Part shown: one piece after another, positions 16,092 through 24,238 of the stretch | Layout: each line of letters begins with the position of its first letter | Position numbering within the stretch: position 1 is the stretch's first letter | From: Bacillota bacterium | Lineage (GTDB): Bacteria > Bacillota > Bacilli > Paenibacillales > Paenibacillaceae | DNA length: 64,000 nucleotides | Assembly (NCBI GenBank): GCA_023460795.1 | Contig: JAEWPC010000018.1 | Location: 1-64,000, forward strand | Direction: 5' to 3' | Position numbers and translations under genes: made by a program | Notes under the pieces: generated by a model | Told to the model about the DNA's origin: nothing | Seen by the model: only the letters and a program-made list of their open reading frames with translations | The model's database searches: none

Positions 16092-16385
16092 TTATTTGAT
16101 TCTGGACTTGAGGCTCATCAGATACTTGACGAGCACGGCGAACGCGCCGATGTAATAGCCCGTCAGCACGATCCAGCCCGTCTCGTCCATCTGGGAGATG
16201 GCGGCGAGTATGAAGAGCGGGAGTACGTAACCTACGATATCCTTCAAATACCCGAGAACGGGCTCGACGGATATTTTGCCGCCGCTTGCCAGCGATTTCA
16301 ACAATCCTGCTACGAAGTCTACCGCCATCGCGCCGAGCACGATCCACATGGCGACTTCCATCCAATGCGTTAACGTTCCTGTCAC
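16092..16385 (-). CDS. Holin-like small membrane protein
   Basis: A 97-residue protein with an amphipathic start and three hydrophobic segments (about 10-28, 47-66, 70-88), ending in a basic tail (KYLMSLKSRIK). Size and layout match phage-type or toxin-secretion holins, which make holes for murein hydrolases. There are no phage genes around, so it may serve sporulation, cell lysis or secretion instead. It starts at a GTG six bases after a near-perfect Shine-Dalgarno AAGGAGGTGAT. That ribosome site can be hidden in a hairpin. Confidence 0.6.
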   Translation of the reverse strand: MTGTLTHWMEVAMWIVLGAMAVDFVAGLLKSLASGGKISVEPVLGYLKDIVGYVLPLFILAAISQMDETGWIVLTGYYIGAFAVLVKYLMSLKSRIK

Positions 16386-16390
16386 CTTGC

Positions 16391-16409
16391 ATCACCTCCT
16401 TGTAGGAGG
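16391..16409 (-). promoter_or_regulatory. Ribosome binding site within a possible sequestering hairpin
   Basis: The Shine-Dalgarno AGGAGG of the holin-like gene is preceded, after three bases, by its exact complement CCTCCT (arms 16395-16400 and 16404-16409). In mRNA the six GC-rich pairs would hide the ribosome site. The loop has three bases. Confidence 0.5.
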
Positions 16410-16472
16410 AATCTAGCTAGTAACAGCATATGTCGAACGATGCAGGGTTGTACCTCGCGGATTGGAAAATAG

Positions 16473-17360
16473 TCAGCTTGCCCCGTCGTAAAACAACAGG
16501 TAGTCCTCGGCCATCGAAGTCCAATAAGCGCCGTCATGCTCTCCCGGCTTATGATGATACTGTACCGATACGCCCTTCGATTGCAGCAGCCGATAGAGCT
16601 TCTCCGATCCGTCGTAGAACTTATAATAGTCTTGATCGCCGCAATCCAGATAAACTTCAAGAGCCGATAGATCCACGGTTTCCGCCAGCAGCAGCGGATC
16701 TCGTTCGCGGCGCGCTTCGTCCGTCGGGTACAGGAAAGCCTTTATACCGTGTTCTCCTCCCGTCGTGGACCAATCGTCGACGAAGATCGCGGGACTATGA
16801 CCCCCGACCTTACTGAACAAGTCCGGGTGCAAGAATGCCGTATGCAGGCTGATGAATCCGCCCATGGACAACCCGCCGATCGACCTCCCGCTTCGGTCTA
16901 CGATCGTACTGTAATGCGCGTCTACGTAATCCACGACATCCTTAGCCAGAAAATCCTCGTACTTGCCCTGCGACGAGTTAATCCCGTAGCTGTTGTTCAT
17001 CTCCGGCATCACGATCAGCAGCGGCGTTATCCTCCCGTCTGCGATCAGACGATCCGCAGCTTTATCGATGCCTAAGTCGACCCAAGCCTTCTCGTCCCCT
17101 CCGTACCCATGGATGAGGTACAGGACGGGATATCGCTGCCCTGGGTCGTAGTCCGACGGAACATACACGTTCAAGTTCATCTCCCGATCGAGCGCCGCGC
17201 TTCGGAAGGAGACCTGCTGCACGGTCGAGGCCGAGGGATCTACATCCACCGTAGAGACGGATGATGACGCCTCTTCTTCGTTCCCGCTGCACGACGCCAA
17301 TACGACCGCGAGCATCGCCAAGGCGAATACCCCCATCTTCGACGGGATAAACCTCATCAC
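16473..17360 (-). CDS. Lipoprotein alpha/beta-hydrolase esterase (esterase D/enterochelin esterase-like)
   Basis: A 295-residue lipoprotein. Lipobox VLASC places the lipidated Cys at residue 24. The alpha/beta-hydrolase core includes VLYLIHGYGGDEKAW (oxyanion region), the nucleophile Ser165 in GGLSMGG, an acidic residue around Asp242-244 (LDCGDQD) and the probable catalytic His275 in GEHDGAYW. Relatives cleave acetyl or feruloyl esters or siderophores outside the membrane. It is flanked by divergent genes and appears to be a single unit. A secreted deacetylase starts on the other side of a shared 110-base promoter region. Confidence 0.87.
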   Translation of the reverse strand: MMRFIPSKMGVFALAMLAVVLASCSGNEEEASSSVSTVDVDPSASTVQQVSFRSAALDREMNLNVYVPSDYDPGQRYPVLYLIHGYGGDEKAWVDLGIDKAADRLIADGRITPLLIVMPEMNNSYGINSSQGKYEDFLAKDVVDYVDAHYSTIVDRSGRSIGGLSMGGFISLHTAFLHPDLFSKVGGHSPAIFVDDWSTTGGEHGIKAFLYPTDEARRERDPLLLAETVDLSALEVYLDCGDQDYYKFYDGSEKLYRLLQSKGVSVQYHHKPGEHDGAYWTSMAEDYLLFYDGAS

Positions 17361-17469
17361 AACACCCCCACGAATATTACCTTTTATTCTATAAATATAA
17401 TGAAATGAAACTTTTCTTATGAAATAATAGTATCGGATGATTTACATTCTTGTCCTGGAGGAGATTCGC

Positions 17470-18324
17470 ATTATTCGAACTAGCCTTCTACGACTATTGG
17501 GTTGCCTGATGCTGCTGCTCGTCGCGATGGTTAACGTCGTGCCGGCGCAAGGTCAACCCGCAAGCGCGGCGGACGCCGCTACCCGTATCCCGATCCTGAT
17601 CTATCATTCTTTCAGCGAGGTTCCGGCCGAGTTGACCGACAATAACGTATCTCCGGACAAGTTCAGAGCGGATATGCAGGCTCTCGTCGATAACGGATAT
17701 ACGCCGATTTTTTTCAAAGACTATCTGGACGCCCAAGAGAATAAATTCGAGATGCCGGCCAAACCGATCTTCATTACGGTCGACGACGGATACTACAGCT
17801 TCTACAAGTACGCCTACCCGATTCTGAAAGAGCTGGAGCTGAAAGCGACCGTATCCGTCATCGGCTGGGCCGTCGGACGTTCCACGAACAAGGACAACCG
17901 TACCCCGATCTTCGCGCATTTCTCCTGGAAGGAAGCCAAAGAGATGTATGACAGCGGATATGTCGATATCCAGCACCATACGTGGGATCTGCATAACGAG
18001 TCCGGCAACATCAAAGGATTGATGAAGCTTCCGAAGGAGTCGGACTCCTCTTATGCGAAACGGATCAAAGCGGATTACATGAAGCTCAAGAAAAAAATCG
18101 AATCGGAAATCGGCAACGAGGTCATCGTGTTCACGTATCCCTACGGCAGCACGACTCCGGTAGCGGATAAAGCGTTGCAAGAGATAGGCGTACGGTTCAC
18201 GCTCACCACATCGAAAGGCATCAGCGACTTGTCCGAGAGCCCTTATATGCTTAAAAGAATCAATGCCGCGCAATCGATTAAAAGCGAAGATTTGATCAAG
18301 AGAATCGAGTCATTCGCGATATAG
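17470..18324 (+). CDS. Secreted polysaccharide deacetylase (NodB/CE4 family), possible ATT start
   Basis: A CE4 deacetylase of about 284 residues. ITVDDGYYSF is motif 1, QHHTWDLH is motif 2, TYPYGSTT is motif 3. The only upstream ATG (17437) would give the odd N-terminus MIYILVLEEIRIIR, and no ribosome site precedes it. In contrast GGAGGAG (17457-17463) lies six bases before an ATT at 17470. Starting there gives a normal Sec signal peptide (basic IIRTSLLR, hydrophobic core, cleavage after GQPASAADA). I therefore propose an ATT start, as known for infC, but ATG 17437 remains possible. It is similar to the deacetylase at 7746-8624. Confidence 0.8.
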   Translation: MIRTSLLRLLGCLMLLLVAMVNVVPAQGQPASAADAATRIPILIYHSFSEVPAELTDNNVSPDKFRADMQALVDNGYTPIFFKDYLDAQENKFEMPAKPIFITVDDGYYSFYKYAYPILKELELKATVSVIGWAVGRSTNKDNRTPIFAHFSWKEAKEMYDSGYVDIQHHTWDLHNESGNIKGLMKLPKESDSSYAKRIKADYMKLKKKIESEIGNEVIVFTYPYGSTTPVADKALQEIGVRFTLTTSKGISDLSESPYMLKRINAAQSIKSEDLIKRIESFAI

Positions 18325-18423
18325 CGTCATTCATGCGCCATTTAGCCGCATTCGCCGCATAGACCGATCATTTAGGGGTACGATATTGGCGTACGTGATC
18401 GCGATGGAGGCAGGTGAACGGCA

Positions 18424-18702
18424 GTGGCAAGAAGAAGAAAACCGCTCGTGCCGGAAGCGGAGCAAGGCTTGCGCAGCTTCAAGGCGGAAGTGATGCGTAA
18501 CGAAGGCTACGACGTCGATCCGGCGAATCCCGACGACGTGAAGTACGAGGTTGCCGAGGAGCTCGGCATTCCGCTTGATCGCGGAGGCCGTAACGGCACG
18601 CTGACGACGGAGGAAGCCGGTCAAGTCGGCGGACAGATCGGCGGAACGATGGTACGCGAGATGATTCGGCTCGCGCAAGAGAAGCTGCTCAAGGGCCAAT
18701 AG
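18424..18702 (+). CDS. Alpha/beta-type small acid-soluble spore protein
   Basis: A 92-residue DNA-binding spore protein. The GPR protease-like region (EAEQGLRSFKAEVMRNEGYD), the conserved YEVAEELGIPLDRGG-like block and GQVGGQIGGTMVREMI identify the family. In spores it coats DNA, protects it from UV and is degraded on germination. The start is GTG with GGAGG upstream. The N-terminus MARRRKPLVPEAE is longer than in classical SspA/SspB, and the Lys/Arg-rich start is typical of Paenibacillaceae members. A strong terminator follows. Expression from sigma-G is expected; no clear promoter was picked. Confidence 0.92.
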   Translation: MARRRKPLVPEAEQGLRSFKAEVMRNEGYDVDPANPDDVKYEVAEELGIPLDRGGRNGTLTTEEAGQVGGQIGGTMVREMIRLAQEKLLKGQ

Positions 18703-18720
18703 CCCGAGCAGCTTTTTTTT
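18682..18720 (+). terminator. Intrinsic terminator after the spore protein gene
   Basis: AAGCTGCTC ... GAGCAGCTT with an inner GGGC/GCCC, followed by eight T. It includes the last codons of the gene. Confidence 0.9.
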
Positions 18721-18790
18721 GCGCATGGAACATACAACAAGGGCAGGGCACGGCACTGTTCACGCGTCAAGCACCTGCCAAGCGTCCCTT

Positions 18791-19534
18791 TCAACCTGCT
18801 AGCTGTACCAATCCGAATTCTCGGCCGTCCAAGTCGTAGAACTCGAACCTTGTACCGCCATCAGTCTTCCTCAGCTCCGTTACCTTTACGTTCTTCCCGC
18901 GCAAATACGCGTAATCAGCCGAGATATCCTCCGTCAGATAATCGCAAATGCGATAGTTGTACTCCCCGTTCACCGATTCCACCATCGACACCGGGATTCC
19001 GAGATAACAAATATGGCGGGCTTCGGAGAGAGTTTCGGTAGCAAAAGTAAACTCGTATTCCACGCCCGCGCCGAGGATGTCGTTATACCACGCGAATGCA
19101 CGCTCGATGTCCTTGACGGTGATGAATACACCGTCTAGCTTGAAATAATTGTTCGGCGTATTCGGCCAAGCCGGGTCGCTGATGACGCCGAGAACGCTGC
19201 CGTCCGGATCGCGGACGTTAAAGTCCGTGTACTGGTGGAACTTCTCCGGCTCGCTCGCTTTAACCTCCGTAAGATCGAGCGCATGATACGCTTTGAGAGC
19301 GTCATGCGCCTTGATTTGAATCGTTATGGCATCATAAGCGTTCAGTTTCCCCCCCTCCACCAAGGTCAACAACGCTCCTTCTTCCAAGCGGAGCGTCTCG
19401 CTATTGCTTTCCGATCCGACGCTAATCAATCCGAAATGACGGCGGAACCAAGCAGCCGTGGCCTTAGCGTTAGTCACGGGAAGATACAACTTATGAAGAC
19501 CGGTAATATGCAGGTTTTGCTTCACTTTCAACAT
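18791..19534 (-). CDS. VOC family protein with two glyoxalase domains
   Basis: A 247-residue protein built from two glyoxalase/dioxygenase-fold repeats. The first (about 8-120) has HKLYLPVTNAKATAAWFRRHFGL and DPDGSVLGV. The second (about 128-245) has VFITVKDIERAFAWYNDILG, with an ending FYDLDGREFGLVQLAG. Family members bind divalent metal or drugs. It is the second gene of an operon with a MerR regulator 27 bases upstream, whose own ligand-binding domain is of the GyrI/BmrR type. A role in sensing or trapping a toxic small molecule is likely, but not proven. Confidence 0.85.
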   Translation of the reverse strand: MLKVKQNLHITGLHKLYLPVTNAKATAAWFRRHFGLISVGSESNSETLRLEEGALLTLVEGGKLNAYDAITIQIKAHDALKAYHALDLTEVKASEPEKFHQYTDFNVRDPDGSVLGVISDPAWPNTPNNYFKLDGVFITVKDIERAFAWYNDILGAGVEYEFTFATETLSEARHICYLGIPVSMVESVNGEYNYRICDYLTEDISADYAYLRGKNVKVTELRKTDGGTRFEFYDLDGREFGLVQLAG

Positions 19535-19561
19535 CGTACGACATGCCCCTTTCGCTTCTGG

Positions 19562-20266
19562 TTATGGTTTCAGTAGAACTGGAATTAACAAGGTATACCT
19601 CTCGTTCATATCCGCGGAATAGTGCCTGAGCGGCGTTCCGATCGGCTCGAACCCGCACTCTCGAATGACGGCGAACACGGGCTTGCAAGGGGCCGCTCGA
19701 TCGGGATTGCATTCAATCGCGGCGAATAGCGTCCGCGGGTATTCGACTAAAGTAGATTCCTCGAGCCCTCGTTCCTTCGCCTTTTCAGCGGCTAGCTCAT
19801 AACCAATCTCGCCGACGAATTCGGTCTCGTCTTCCTTTGAGTACCTGACATAGAATCCGCGTTGACGGCCGAGCAGCGCTTCCTTGGAATAAGGAGTCCA
19901 AGCGATCGTCTTAGGCTCCTCCCATCTCACCAAGCGCAAATGCTTGGCTTGCGGGCTGAACCCTTGAAGAAACTGCCGCGCGATGCGGAGCGACAAGATC
20001 TTAGCGCTCGCTTCTTCGCGCCACTCCTGCAGCAGCCGCTCTTGCTCGGCCCGATCTCCCGCATTGAATCGGCGAATATCGGCGATGCCGACGCCGGCTT
20101 GCCTCAAGCTATGAATCAGCAGCGCGGCATCGATCTGATTATCCCCATATTGCCGGTAGCCGTTATCTGCACGAATGCTCGGCACGAGCAAGCCGACTTC
20201 TTCGTAATATCGCAGCGTTTTCGGCCGCAAGCCTGTCCGTTCGCTGAAAGCTCCAATCGTCATCAT
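19562..20266 (-). CDS. MerR family regulator with GyrI-like effector domain (BmrR/BltR-like)
   Basis: A 234-residue regulator. The MerR helix-turn-helix occupies 1-70 (MTIGAFSERTGLRPKTLRYYEEVGLL, then RADNGYRQYGDNQIDAALLIHSLRQAGVG). A coiled-coil dimerisation helix follows to about 120. The C-terminus (about 125-234) is a GyrI-like effector-binding fold (FYVRYSKEDETEF, then CGFEPIGTPLRHYSADMNERYTLLIPVL). It likely binds a drug-like ligand and activates its own operon. A 17-bp operator with a 19-bp promoter spacer lies directly upstream. Confidence 0.9.
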   Translation of the reverse strand: MMTIGAFSERTGLRPKTLRYYEEVGLLVPSIRADNGYRQYGDNQIDAALLIHSLRQAGVGIADIRRFNAGDRAEQERLLQEWREEASAKILSLRIARQFLQGFSPQAKHLRLVRWEEPKTIAWTPYSKEALLGRQRGFYVRYSKEDETEFVGEIGYELAAEKAKERGLEESTLVEYPRTLFAAIECNPDRAAPCKPVFAVIRECGFEPIGTPLRHYSADMNERYTLLIPVLLKP

Positions 20267-20308
20267 TCCGGGGGCGCCTCCCTCAGACCTCCATGGCCTG
20301 TTATCGCC

Positions 20309-20339
20309 ATTATATGGGTTCCAGTAACTGGAACGTCAA
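20309..20339 (-). promoter_or_regulatory. MerR-type promoter: 19-bp spacer holding a palindromic operator
   Basis: On the minus strand TTGACG (-35, 20334-20339) and TATAAT (-10, 20309-20314) are separated by 19 bases. The spacer contains a perfect 8-1-8 palindrome GTTCCAGTAACTGGAAC (20318-20334). This is the standard architecture for activation by MerR proteins through DNA untwisting. Confidence 0.85.
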
Positions 20340-20351
20340 TAGCCACGCAAT

Positions 20352-20385
20352 AAAAAACCGGAAACACCATAGTCGGTGCCCCCGG
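20352..20385 (-). terminator. Intrinsic terminator after the MFS gene
   Basis: On the minus strand CCGGGGGCACC pairs with GGTGTTTCCGG (three G-U pairs), followed by six T. It ends the 20410-21645 transporter gene and sits just upstream of the MerR promoter. Confidence 0.8.
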
Positions 20386-20409
20386 CACTGGTCCACCATA
20401 CTTCAGGAT

Positions 20410-21645
20410 CTAAATGACTTCCTCTCGCTTCTGAAGATGCAAGTATAAGACAAGCCCGGTAACGGCGCATAATGCCGCGCATAGCCCGATGAAGCCGTAA
20501 CCGGCTTGAAGCCCCCGAAGCAGGCTTACTCGGGAATCTTCGCCGGCCATGCGCTCGACGAGATCCGTAACTCCCCCGATCAGGTAGTTGCCGATGACGC
20601 TACCGAGTCCCATCAACGTCACGGTGAACGTGATGACCGTATCGCTGCCTTTCGGATACCTCTTCGCGATGAACGCCATCACGGTCGGGTAGATCATCGC
20701 AATGCCTATGCCGGAAGCCGCGAAGAGGAACGCAACGTTCTCTCCTCCGAAGACGGCGGCGAACGTACATATAGCCGAGAACCCCGAGAAGATCATGAGC
20801 GAGAGCACGAAGCCGATCCGATCGGTCAGCGGGCCAAGCAATAGCCGTGCCAACGAGAAGCATAAGAAGAAGATGGATAGCATCCCCGAAGCGTTAACGG
20901 TGTTCCAGTCATAAGCCTTCTCCAGGAAGTTAACGAGCCAACCTCCGACCGCCAATTCGGATACGACTCCGAACGTAAGCACAAAGACGGTCAGCCATAG
21001 TACGCGGTCTCTTAGCATGGCCTTAAGCGGGATGCGGTCCTCATGGGAGATGTCATCCCCCGGGAAGGTGCTGCGCATCGCAATGACAATCGGAATAACG
21101 GACAGCAGGAGCATGACCATATACATGCCGCGCCAATCCAGCGTATGGCCCGCGATCGTCACCTTCATCAGGCCGGTTGCAATCAGTGGAGCAACCGTCG
21201 AGCTTAAGCCGTAGAAGCCGTGCGTCAGGTTCATCATCGTCCCGGTGTTCTTGACGAAGATTCGAGCGCTTAGAATGGCTAAGCCGATCTCCAGCATCCC
21301 GTTGCCGATATACATCAGGAAATAAGATGCCGAGAACATCGGGTAATAGTGGGAAAAGTAAATCAGAACGCCGGAAACCATCATAGAAGCAAACGCAACA
21401 ACGGTTACCCACTTGATCCCCCATATTTTGGTCAAATAAGCGGTGAAGGAACAGGCGATCAAATAACCTAAAGCGTTCAAGGATAGCAACGTACCCAGCT
21501 GCGATTCGCTCAGCATAAAGTCGAATTGAATACGCGGGATCGCCGGTCCTTTAATATTTTCCGAGAATCCGAAAATAACGAATCCGATAAAGATCGTAGC
21601 CAATTGCATCGCATAAATGGTGTTCTTGCCCTTATGTTTGGTCAA
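20410..21645 (-). CDS. MFS transporter
   Basis: A 411-residue carrier with 12 hydrophobic segments in two halves. A long cytoplasmic link near residue 200 (RSTFPGDDISHEDRIPLKAMLRDR, in parts) precedes helix 7. The loop-2 signature is degenerate (TAYLTKIWGIKW). The pattern is that of the FucP/FPN-type sugar or metabolite transporters such as YfkF-like proteins. The substrate is not evident. The start is a TTG with AGGAG nine bases upstream; no closer ATG exists. It is a single gene, divergent from ktrB. Confidence 0.82.
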   Translation of the reverse strand: MTKHKGKNTIYAMQLATIFIGFVIFGFSENIKGPAIPRIQFDFMLSESQLGTLLSLNALGYLIACSFTAYLTKIWGIKWVTVVAFASMMVSGVLIYFSHYYPMFSASYFLMYIGNGMLEIGLAILSARIFVKNTGTMMNLTHGFYGLSSTVAPLIATGLMKVTIAGHTLDWRGMYMVMLLLSVIPIVIAMRSTFPGDDISHEDRIPLKAMLRDRVLWLTVFVLTFGVVSELAVGGWLVNFLEKAYDWNTVNASGMLSIFFLCFSLARLLLGPLTDRIGFVLSLMIFSGFSAICTFAAVFGGENVAFLFAASGIGIAMIYPTVMAFIAKRYPKGSDTVITFTVTLMGLGSVIGNYLIGGVTDLVERMAGEDSRVSLLRGLQAGYGFIGLCAALCAVTGLVLYLHLQKREEVI

Positions 21646-21899
21646 CTTGGTGTACTCCTAGGGTGTCGGTATAGTAAAGAGGAGTATAAGCTTCTGCTAT
21701 CGGATAAGTCAATTTGAAATAAAAGCAGCCGATCGTTGATCGGCCGACGATTAGCGTCTGTAATACTTCTTTCCCAATACATCCTTAAGCATCCAAGACA
21801 AGTCATGAATTCCTTGCTCCTGCTATCCGCATACTGGGGATAATGGATATTCGATTTGCATGGTATTCGCAGCTGGAAACAAGGAAGGGACAAGCATCG

Positions 21900-23264
21900 A
21901 TGCGGAGTAAATGCACAAGGTGGGTAGAACGGCGGACGCCCGCCCAAATCATGACCGGGTATTACCTGCTCGCGGTAACGATAGCGATCGTCCTGTTCAG
22001 CATTCCCGCGGTACATCGTCCCGGCATAAAAGTCTCGTTCTTCGATACCGTGTTCATGTCCGTAAGCATCGTGACCGATACCGGGCTTGGCGTATTCAAC
22101 GTCGCCGAGACGTACAGCGTATTCGGTTACTTCGTCGTTATGCTCGTGCTGCAGTTCGGCGGCATCGGCATTATGGCGATGAGCACGTTCTTCTGGCTGC
22201 TGGTAGGTCGTAGAATCGGTCTGCGAGAGCGACGCCTTATCATGGCGGACAACAATCAATTCGCCTTATCGGGACTCGTGAAATTAGTCAAAGATACGCT
22301 GAAGTTCGTCCTTCTGACCGAGCTGATCGGGGGAGTCGTATTCGGCCTGCGGTTCCTGCGCTATTATCCAACATGGCGCGAAGCGTTCCTTCAAGGCTTA
22401 TTCGCTTCGGTCAGCGCGACGACGAACGCCGGAATGGATATCACCGGACAATCCCTCTCCCCTTATGCGGGGGACTATTTCGTTCAGCTGATTACGATCA
22501 TACTGATCGTATTCGGCGCGATCGGATTCCCCGTGCTCATCGAGGTGAAGGCGTTCTTCTCCCGTACCCGCGCGAAGCAGGATTTCCCTCATCGCTTCTC
22601 GCTGTTCGCCAAGCTGACGACGTTCACCTACGGGATTCTTCTCGTAATCGGGACGATTCTAATCCTACTGTTCGAGTATCGCCACTATTTCAGCGGGATG
22701 ACGTGGCATGAATCGTTCTTCTACGCGCTGTTCCAATCGACGACGACGAGAAGCGCAGGCCTTACGACGATGGACATTAACGGTTTTACGCTCCCCACGC
22801 TGCTGCTGATGAGCGCGTATATGTTCATCGGCGGCTCACCTAACTCCGTAGGCGGGGGCATTCGGACGACGACGTTCGCCTTGAACGTGCTATTCATCTA
22901 CCACTACGCCAGAGGCAGGCGTTCGGTCAAGGTATTCAACCGCGAGCTGCACAAGGACGACATCCTGAAGTCGCTCGCGATTACGGTATTGGCCATCGTC
23001 CTGTGCGGCATATCGGTGATTACGATCAGCTTCACCGATCGGGAGCATTCGCTTATCGCCATCCTCTTCGAGGTCTGCTCCGCCTTCGGCACGGTCGGCA
23101 TGTCCACCGGAATTACGCCGGAGCTCGGCATTGTCGCGAAATGTCTGCTCATGCTCCTCATGTTCTTCGGCCGAATCGGCTTAACGTCATGCTTGTACCT
23201 GTTCGGAGGCGACGAGAAGGACGAGAAGCTGCGCTATCCGGTCGAGCGGGTGATAACGGGGTAG
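21900..23264 (+). CDS. ktrB: KtrB/TrkH-type potassium uptake channel subunit
   Basis: A 454-residue integral membrane protein of the Trk/Ktr/HKT family. The four selectivity-filter loops are visible: SIVTDTGLG, ATTNAGMD, TTRSAGLTT and GTVGMSTG. It imports K+ (with Na+ coupling in Ktr). The ATG at 21900 has AAGGAAGGGA upstream; an in-frame ATG at 21843 would add 19 residues outside the conserved region. The cytoplasmic regulator KtrA/TrkA is not in the window, so the gene is an orphan, as with B. subtilis ktrD. No ydaO c-di-AMP riboswitch was recognised in the leader. Confidence 0.93.
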   Translation: MRSKCTRWVERRTPAQIMTGYYLLAVTIAIVLFSIPAVHRPGIKVSFFDTVFMSVSIVTDTGLGVFNVAETYSVFGYFVVMLVLQFGGIGIMAMSTFFWLLVGRRIGLRERRLIMADNNQFALSGLVKLVKDTLKFVLLTELIGGVVFGLRFLRYYPTWREAFLQGLFASVSATTNAGMDITGQSLSPYAGDYFVQLITIILIVFGAIGFPVLIEVKAFFSRTRAKQDFPHRFSLFAKLTTFTYGILLVIGTILILLFEYRHYFSGMTWHESFFYALFQSTTTRSAGLTTMDINGFTLPTLLLMSAYMFIGGSPNSVGGGIRTTTFALNVLFIYHYARGRRSVKVFNRELHKDDILKSLAITVLAIVLCGISVITISFTDREHSLIAILFEVCSAFGTVGMSTGITPELGIVAKCLLMLLMFFGRIGLTSCLYLFGGDEKDEKLRYPVERVITG

Positions 23265-23268
23265 GACG

Positions 23269-23715
23269 CTATTCCTTAATTGGAACGAATACATCGACTT
23301 TATCCGGCCACTGCGGATCGTCAAGCCGGTAAATTTCCAAAGCCATCGCCTTGGGATTATTGGCGTAGCCATTGTTCGCAAGATAAGTGTGGATGACCTC
23401 GTAAGGGTCCGTGTCCGATCTGGTCGTTCCGTAAGCATGCGGGGGTACCGTGAACCCGATCATGCCTTCTGGAATTTCCGCAAGCTCGCCGACCTCCATG
23501 CAGTAGAAGTAAGTAAAGGAAACTTCCGAGGAGTAATGCGGGCATACGTACCGATGGGGATGTATTGCGTGCTTGATCTCATGCCTGCGGCTTAGGAAGA
23601 GTTGCTTCGTCTCTTCTATTCTTGCTGGATCATGAAATTGAAAGCTGCAAGTTACCGGAATTCCGATATAGTGCTTCTCTTCGAAACGAACGATCTCGAC
23701 TTGATTGAGACTCAT
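23269..23715 (-). CDS. GyrI-like effector-binding domain protein
   Basis: A 148-residue protein formed by a single GyrI/AraC_E_bind-like domain (EEKHYIGIPVTCSFQF, then GELAEIPEGMIGFTVPPHAYGTTRSD, then MALEIYRLDDPQWPDKVDVFVPIKE). Lone domains of this type bind drug-like ligands or inhibit gyrase; none has a fixed role. AAAGGAG precedes the ATG. It converges with ktrB, the stop codons lying only four bases apart. It lies 24 bases after the DinB gene on the same strand and may be co-transcribed with it. Confidence 0.8.
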   Translation of the reverse strand: MSLNQVEIVRFEEKHYIGIPVTCSFQFHDPARIEETKQLFLSRRHEIKHAIHPHRYVCPHYSSEVSFTYFYCMEVGELAEIPEGMIGFTVPPHAYGTTRSDTDPYEVIHTYLANNGYANNPKAMALEIYRLDDPQWPDKVDVFVPIKE

Positions 23716-23739
23716 AACCCTTCTCCTTTATCGGGTAGA

Positions 23740-24168
23740 CTAACTAACCGCCGTAACGATTTGGCTCTTATGGTGGTTATCGTGCTCGATAAAATCTACG
23801 ACGATCGGAAGCATCTTCTCGCGCGTGTCTACATCCGCATCCAGCAATAAACGGCAAAGCTCCTCGCGCGCCGCGTGAAGCTCATCCAGCAGCTCGTTCT
23901 TGCTTACGCCCGACTTGGCATACTTGTAAGACTCTGCGTTGAACGCATCGAAATCCGGAAACGCGATGTCGCCGCCGCCGCGCACGGTCGGAATTACGTC
24001 GGTAATCAAATAGCGATCCCAACGCATCAGATGGGCAATGATCTCGGCGGTCGAAGCCTTCCCCTCGGCGATAGGCTTGAACCAAACGGCATCGCTCAAG
24101 CCCTCCAATGTATCGGACCACTCGGTCAAACCTCTGAATTGCTCGATTACGGCTTTGCTTTCGGACAT
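23740..24168 (-). CDS. DinB family protein (SOS-controlled)
   Basis: A 142-residue four-helix DinB/YfiT-like protein. The helices contain His residues in AEIIAHLMRWD and DFIEHDNHHKSQI, matching the family's metal-binding His triad (His near 45, 126 and 130). Some relatives are thiol S-transferases (bacillithiol-dependent). The ATG at 24168 has GAGGG upstream; a TTG 21 bases earlier is less likely. A promoter with a LexA-like box precedes it, consistent with the original DNA-damage induction of B. subtilis dinB. The gyrI-like gene follows. Confidence 0.82.
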   Translation of the reverse strand: MSESKAVIEQFRGLTEWSDTLEGLSDAVWFKPIAEGKASTAEIIAHLMRWDRYLITDVIPTVRGGGDIAFPDFDAFNAESYKYAKSGVSKNELLDELHAAREELCRLLLDADVDTREKMLPIVVDFIEHDNHHKSQIVTAVS

Positions 24169-24200
24169 GTTCGCATCCCTCTTTTCCAATTTATAGCACG

Positions 24201-24229
24201 ATTATAATATACGAACATTTGTTTGTATA
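24201..24229 (-). promoter_or_regulatory. Promoter with LexA (DinR) box for the DinB gene
   Basis: Minus-strand TATAAT (24201-24206) and TATACA (24224-24229) are 17 bases apart. The spacer contains CGAACATTTGTTTG (24212-24225, plus strand), one or two bases off the Bacillus LexA consensus CGAAC-N4-GTTCG. It is part of a longer imperfect palindrome (ATACGAACA / TGTTTGTAT). Confidence 0.65.
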
Positions 24230-24238
24230 CCTTGTTTT

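Noticed and set aside
16092..16385. Prophage remnant around the holin-like gene
   Set aside because: No integrase, endolysin or structural gene is near; neighbours are ordinary transporter and esterase genes.
21646..21899. c-di-AMP (ydaO-type) riboswitch upstream of ktrB
   Set aside because: The conserved ydaO core sequences were not found in the 254-base gap; only short palindromic GC stretches occur.
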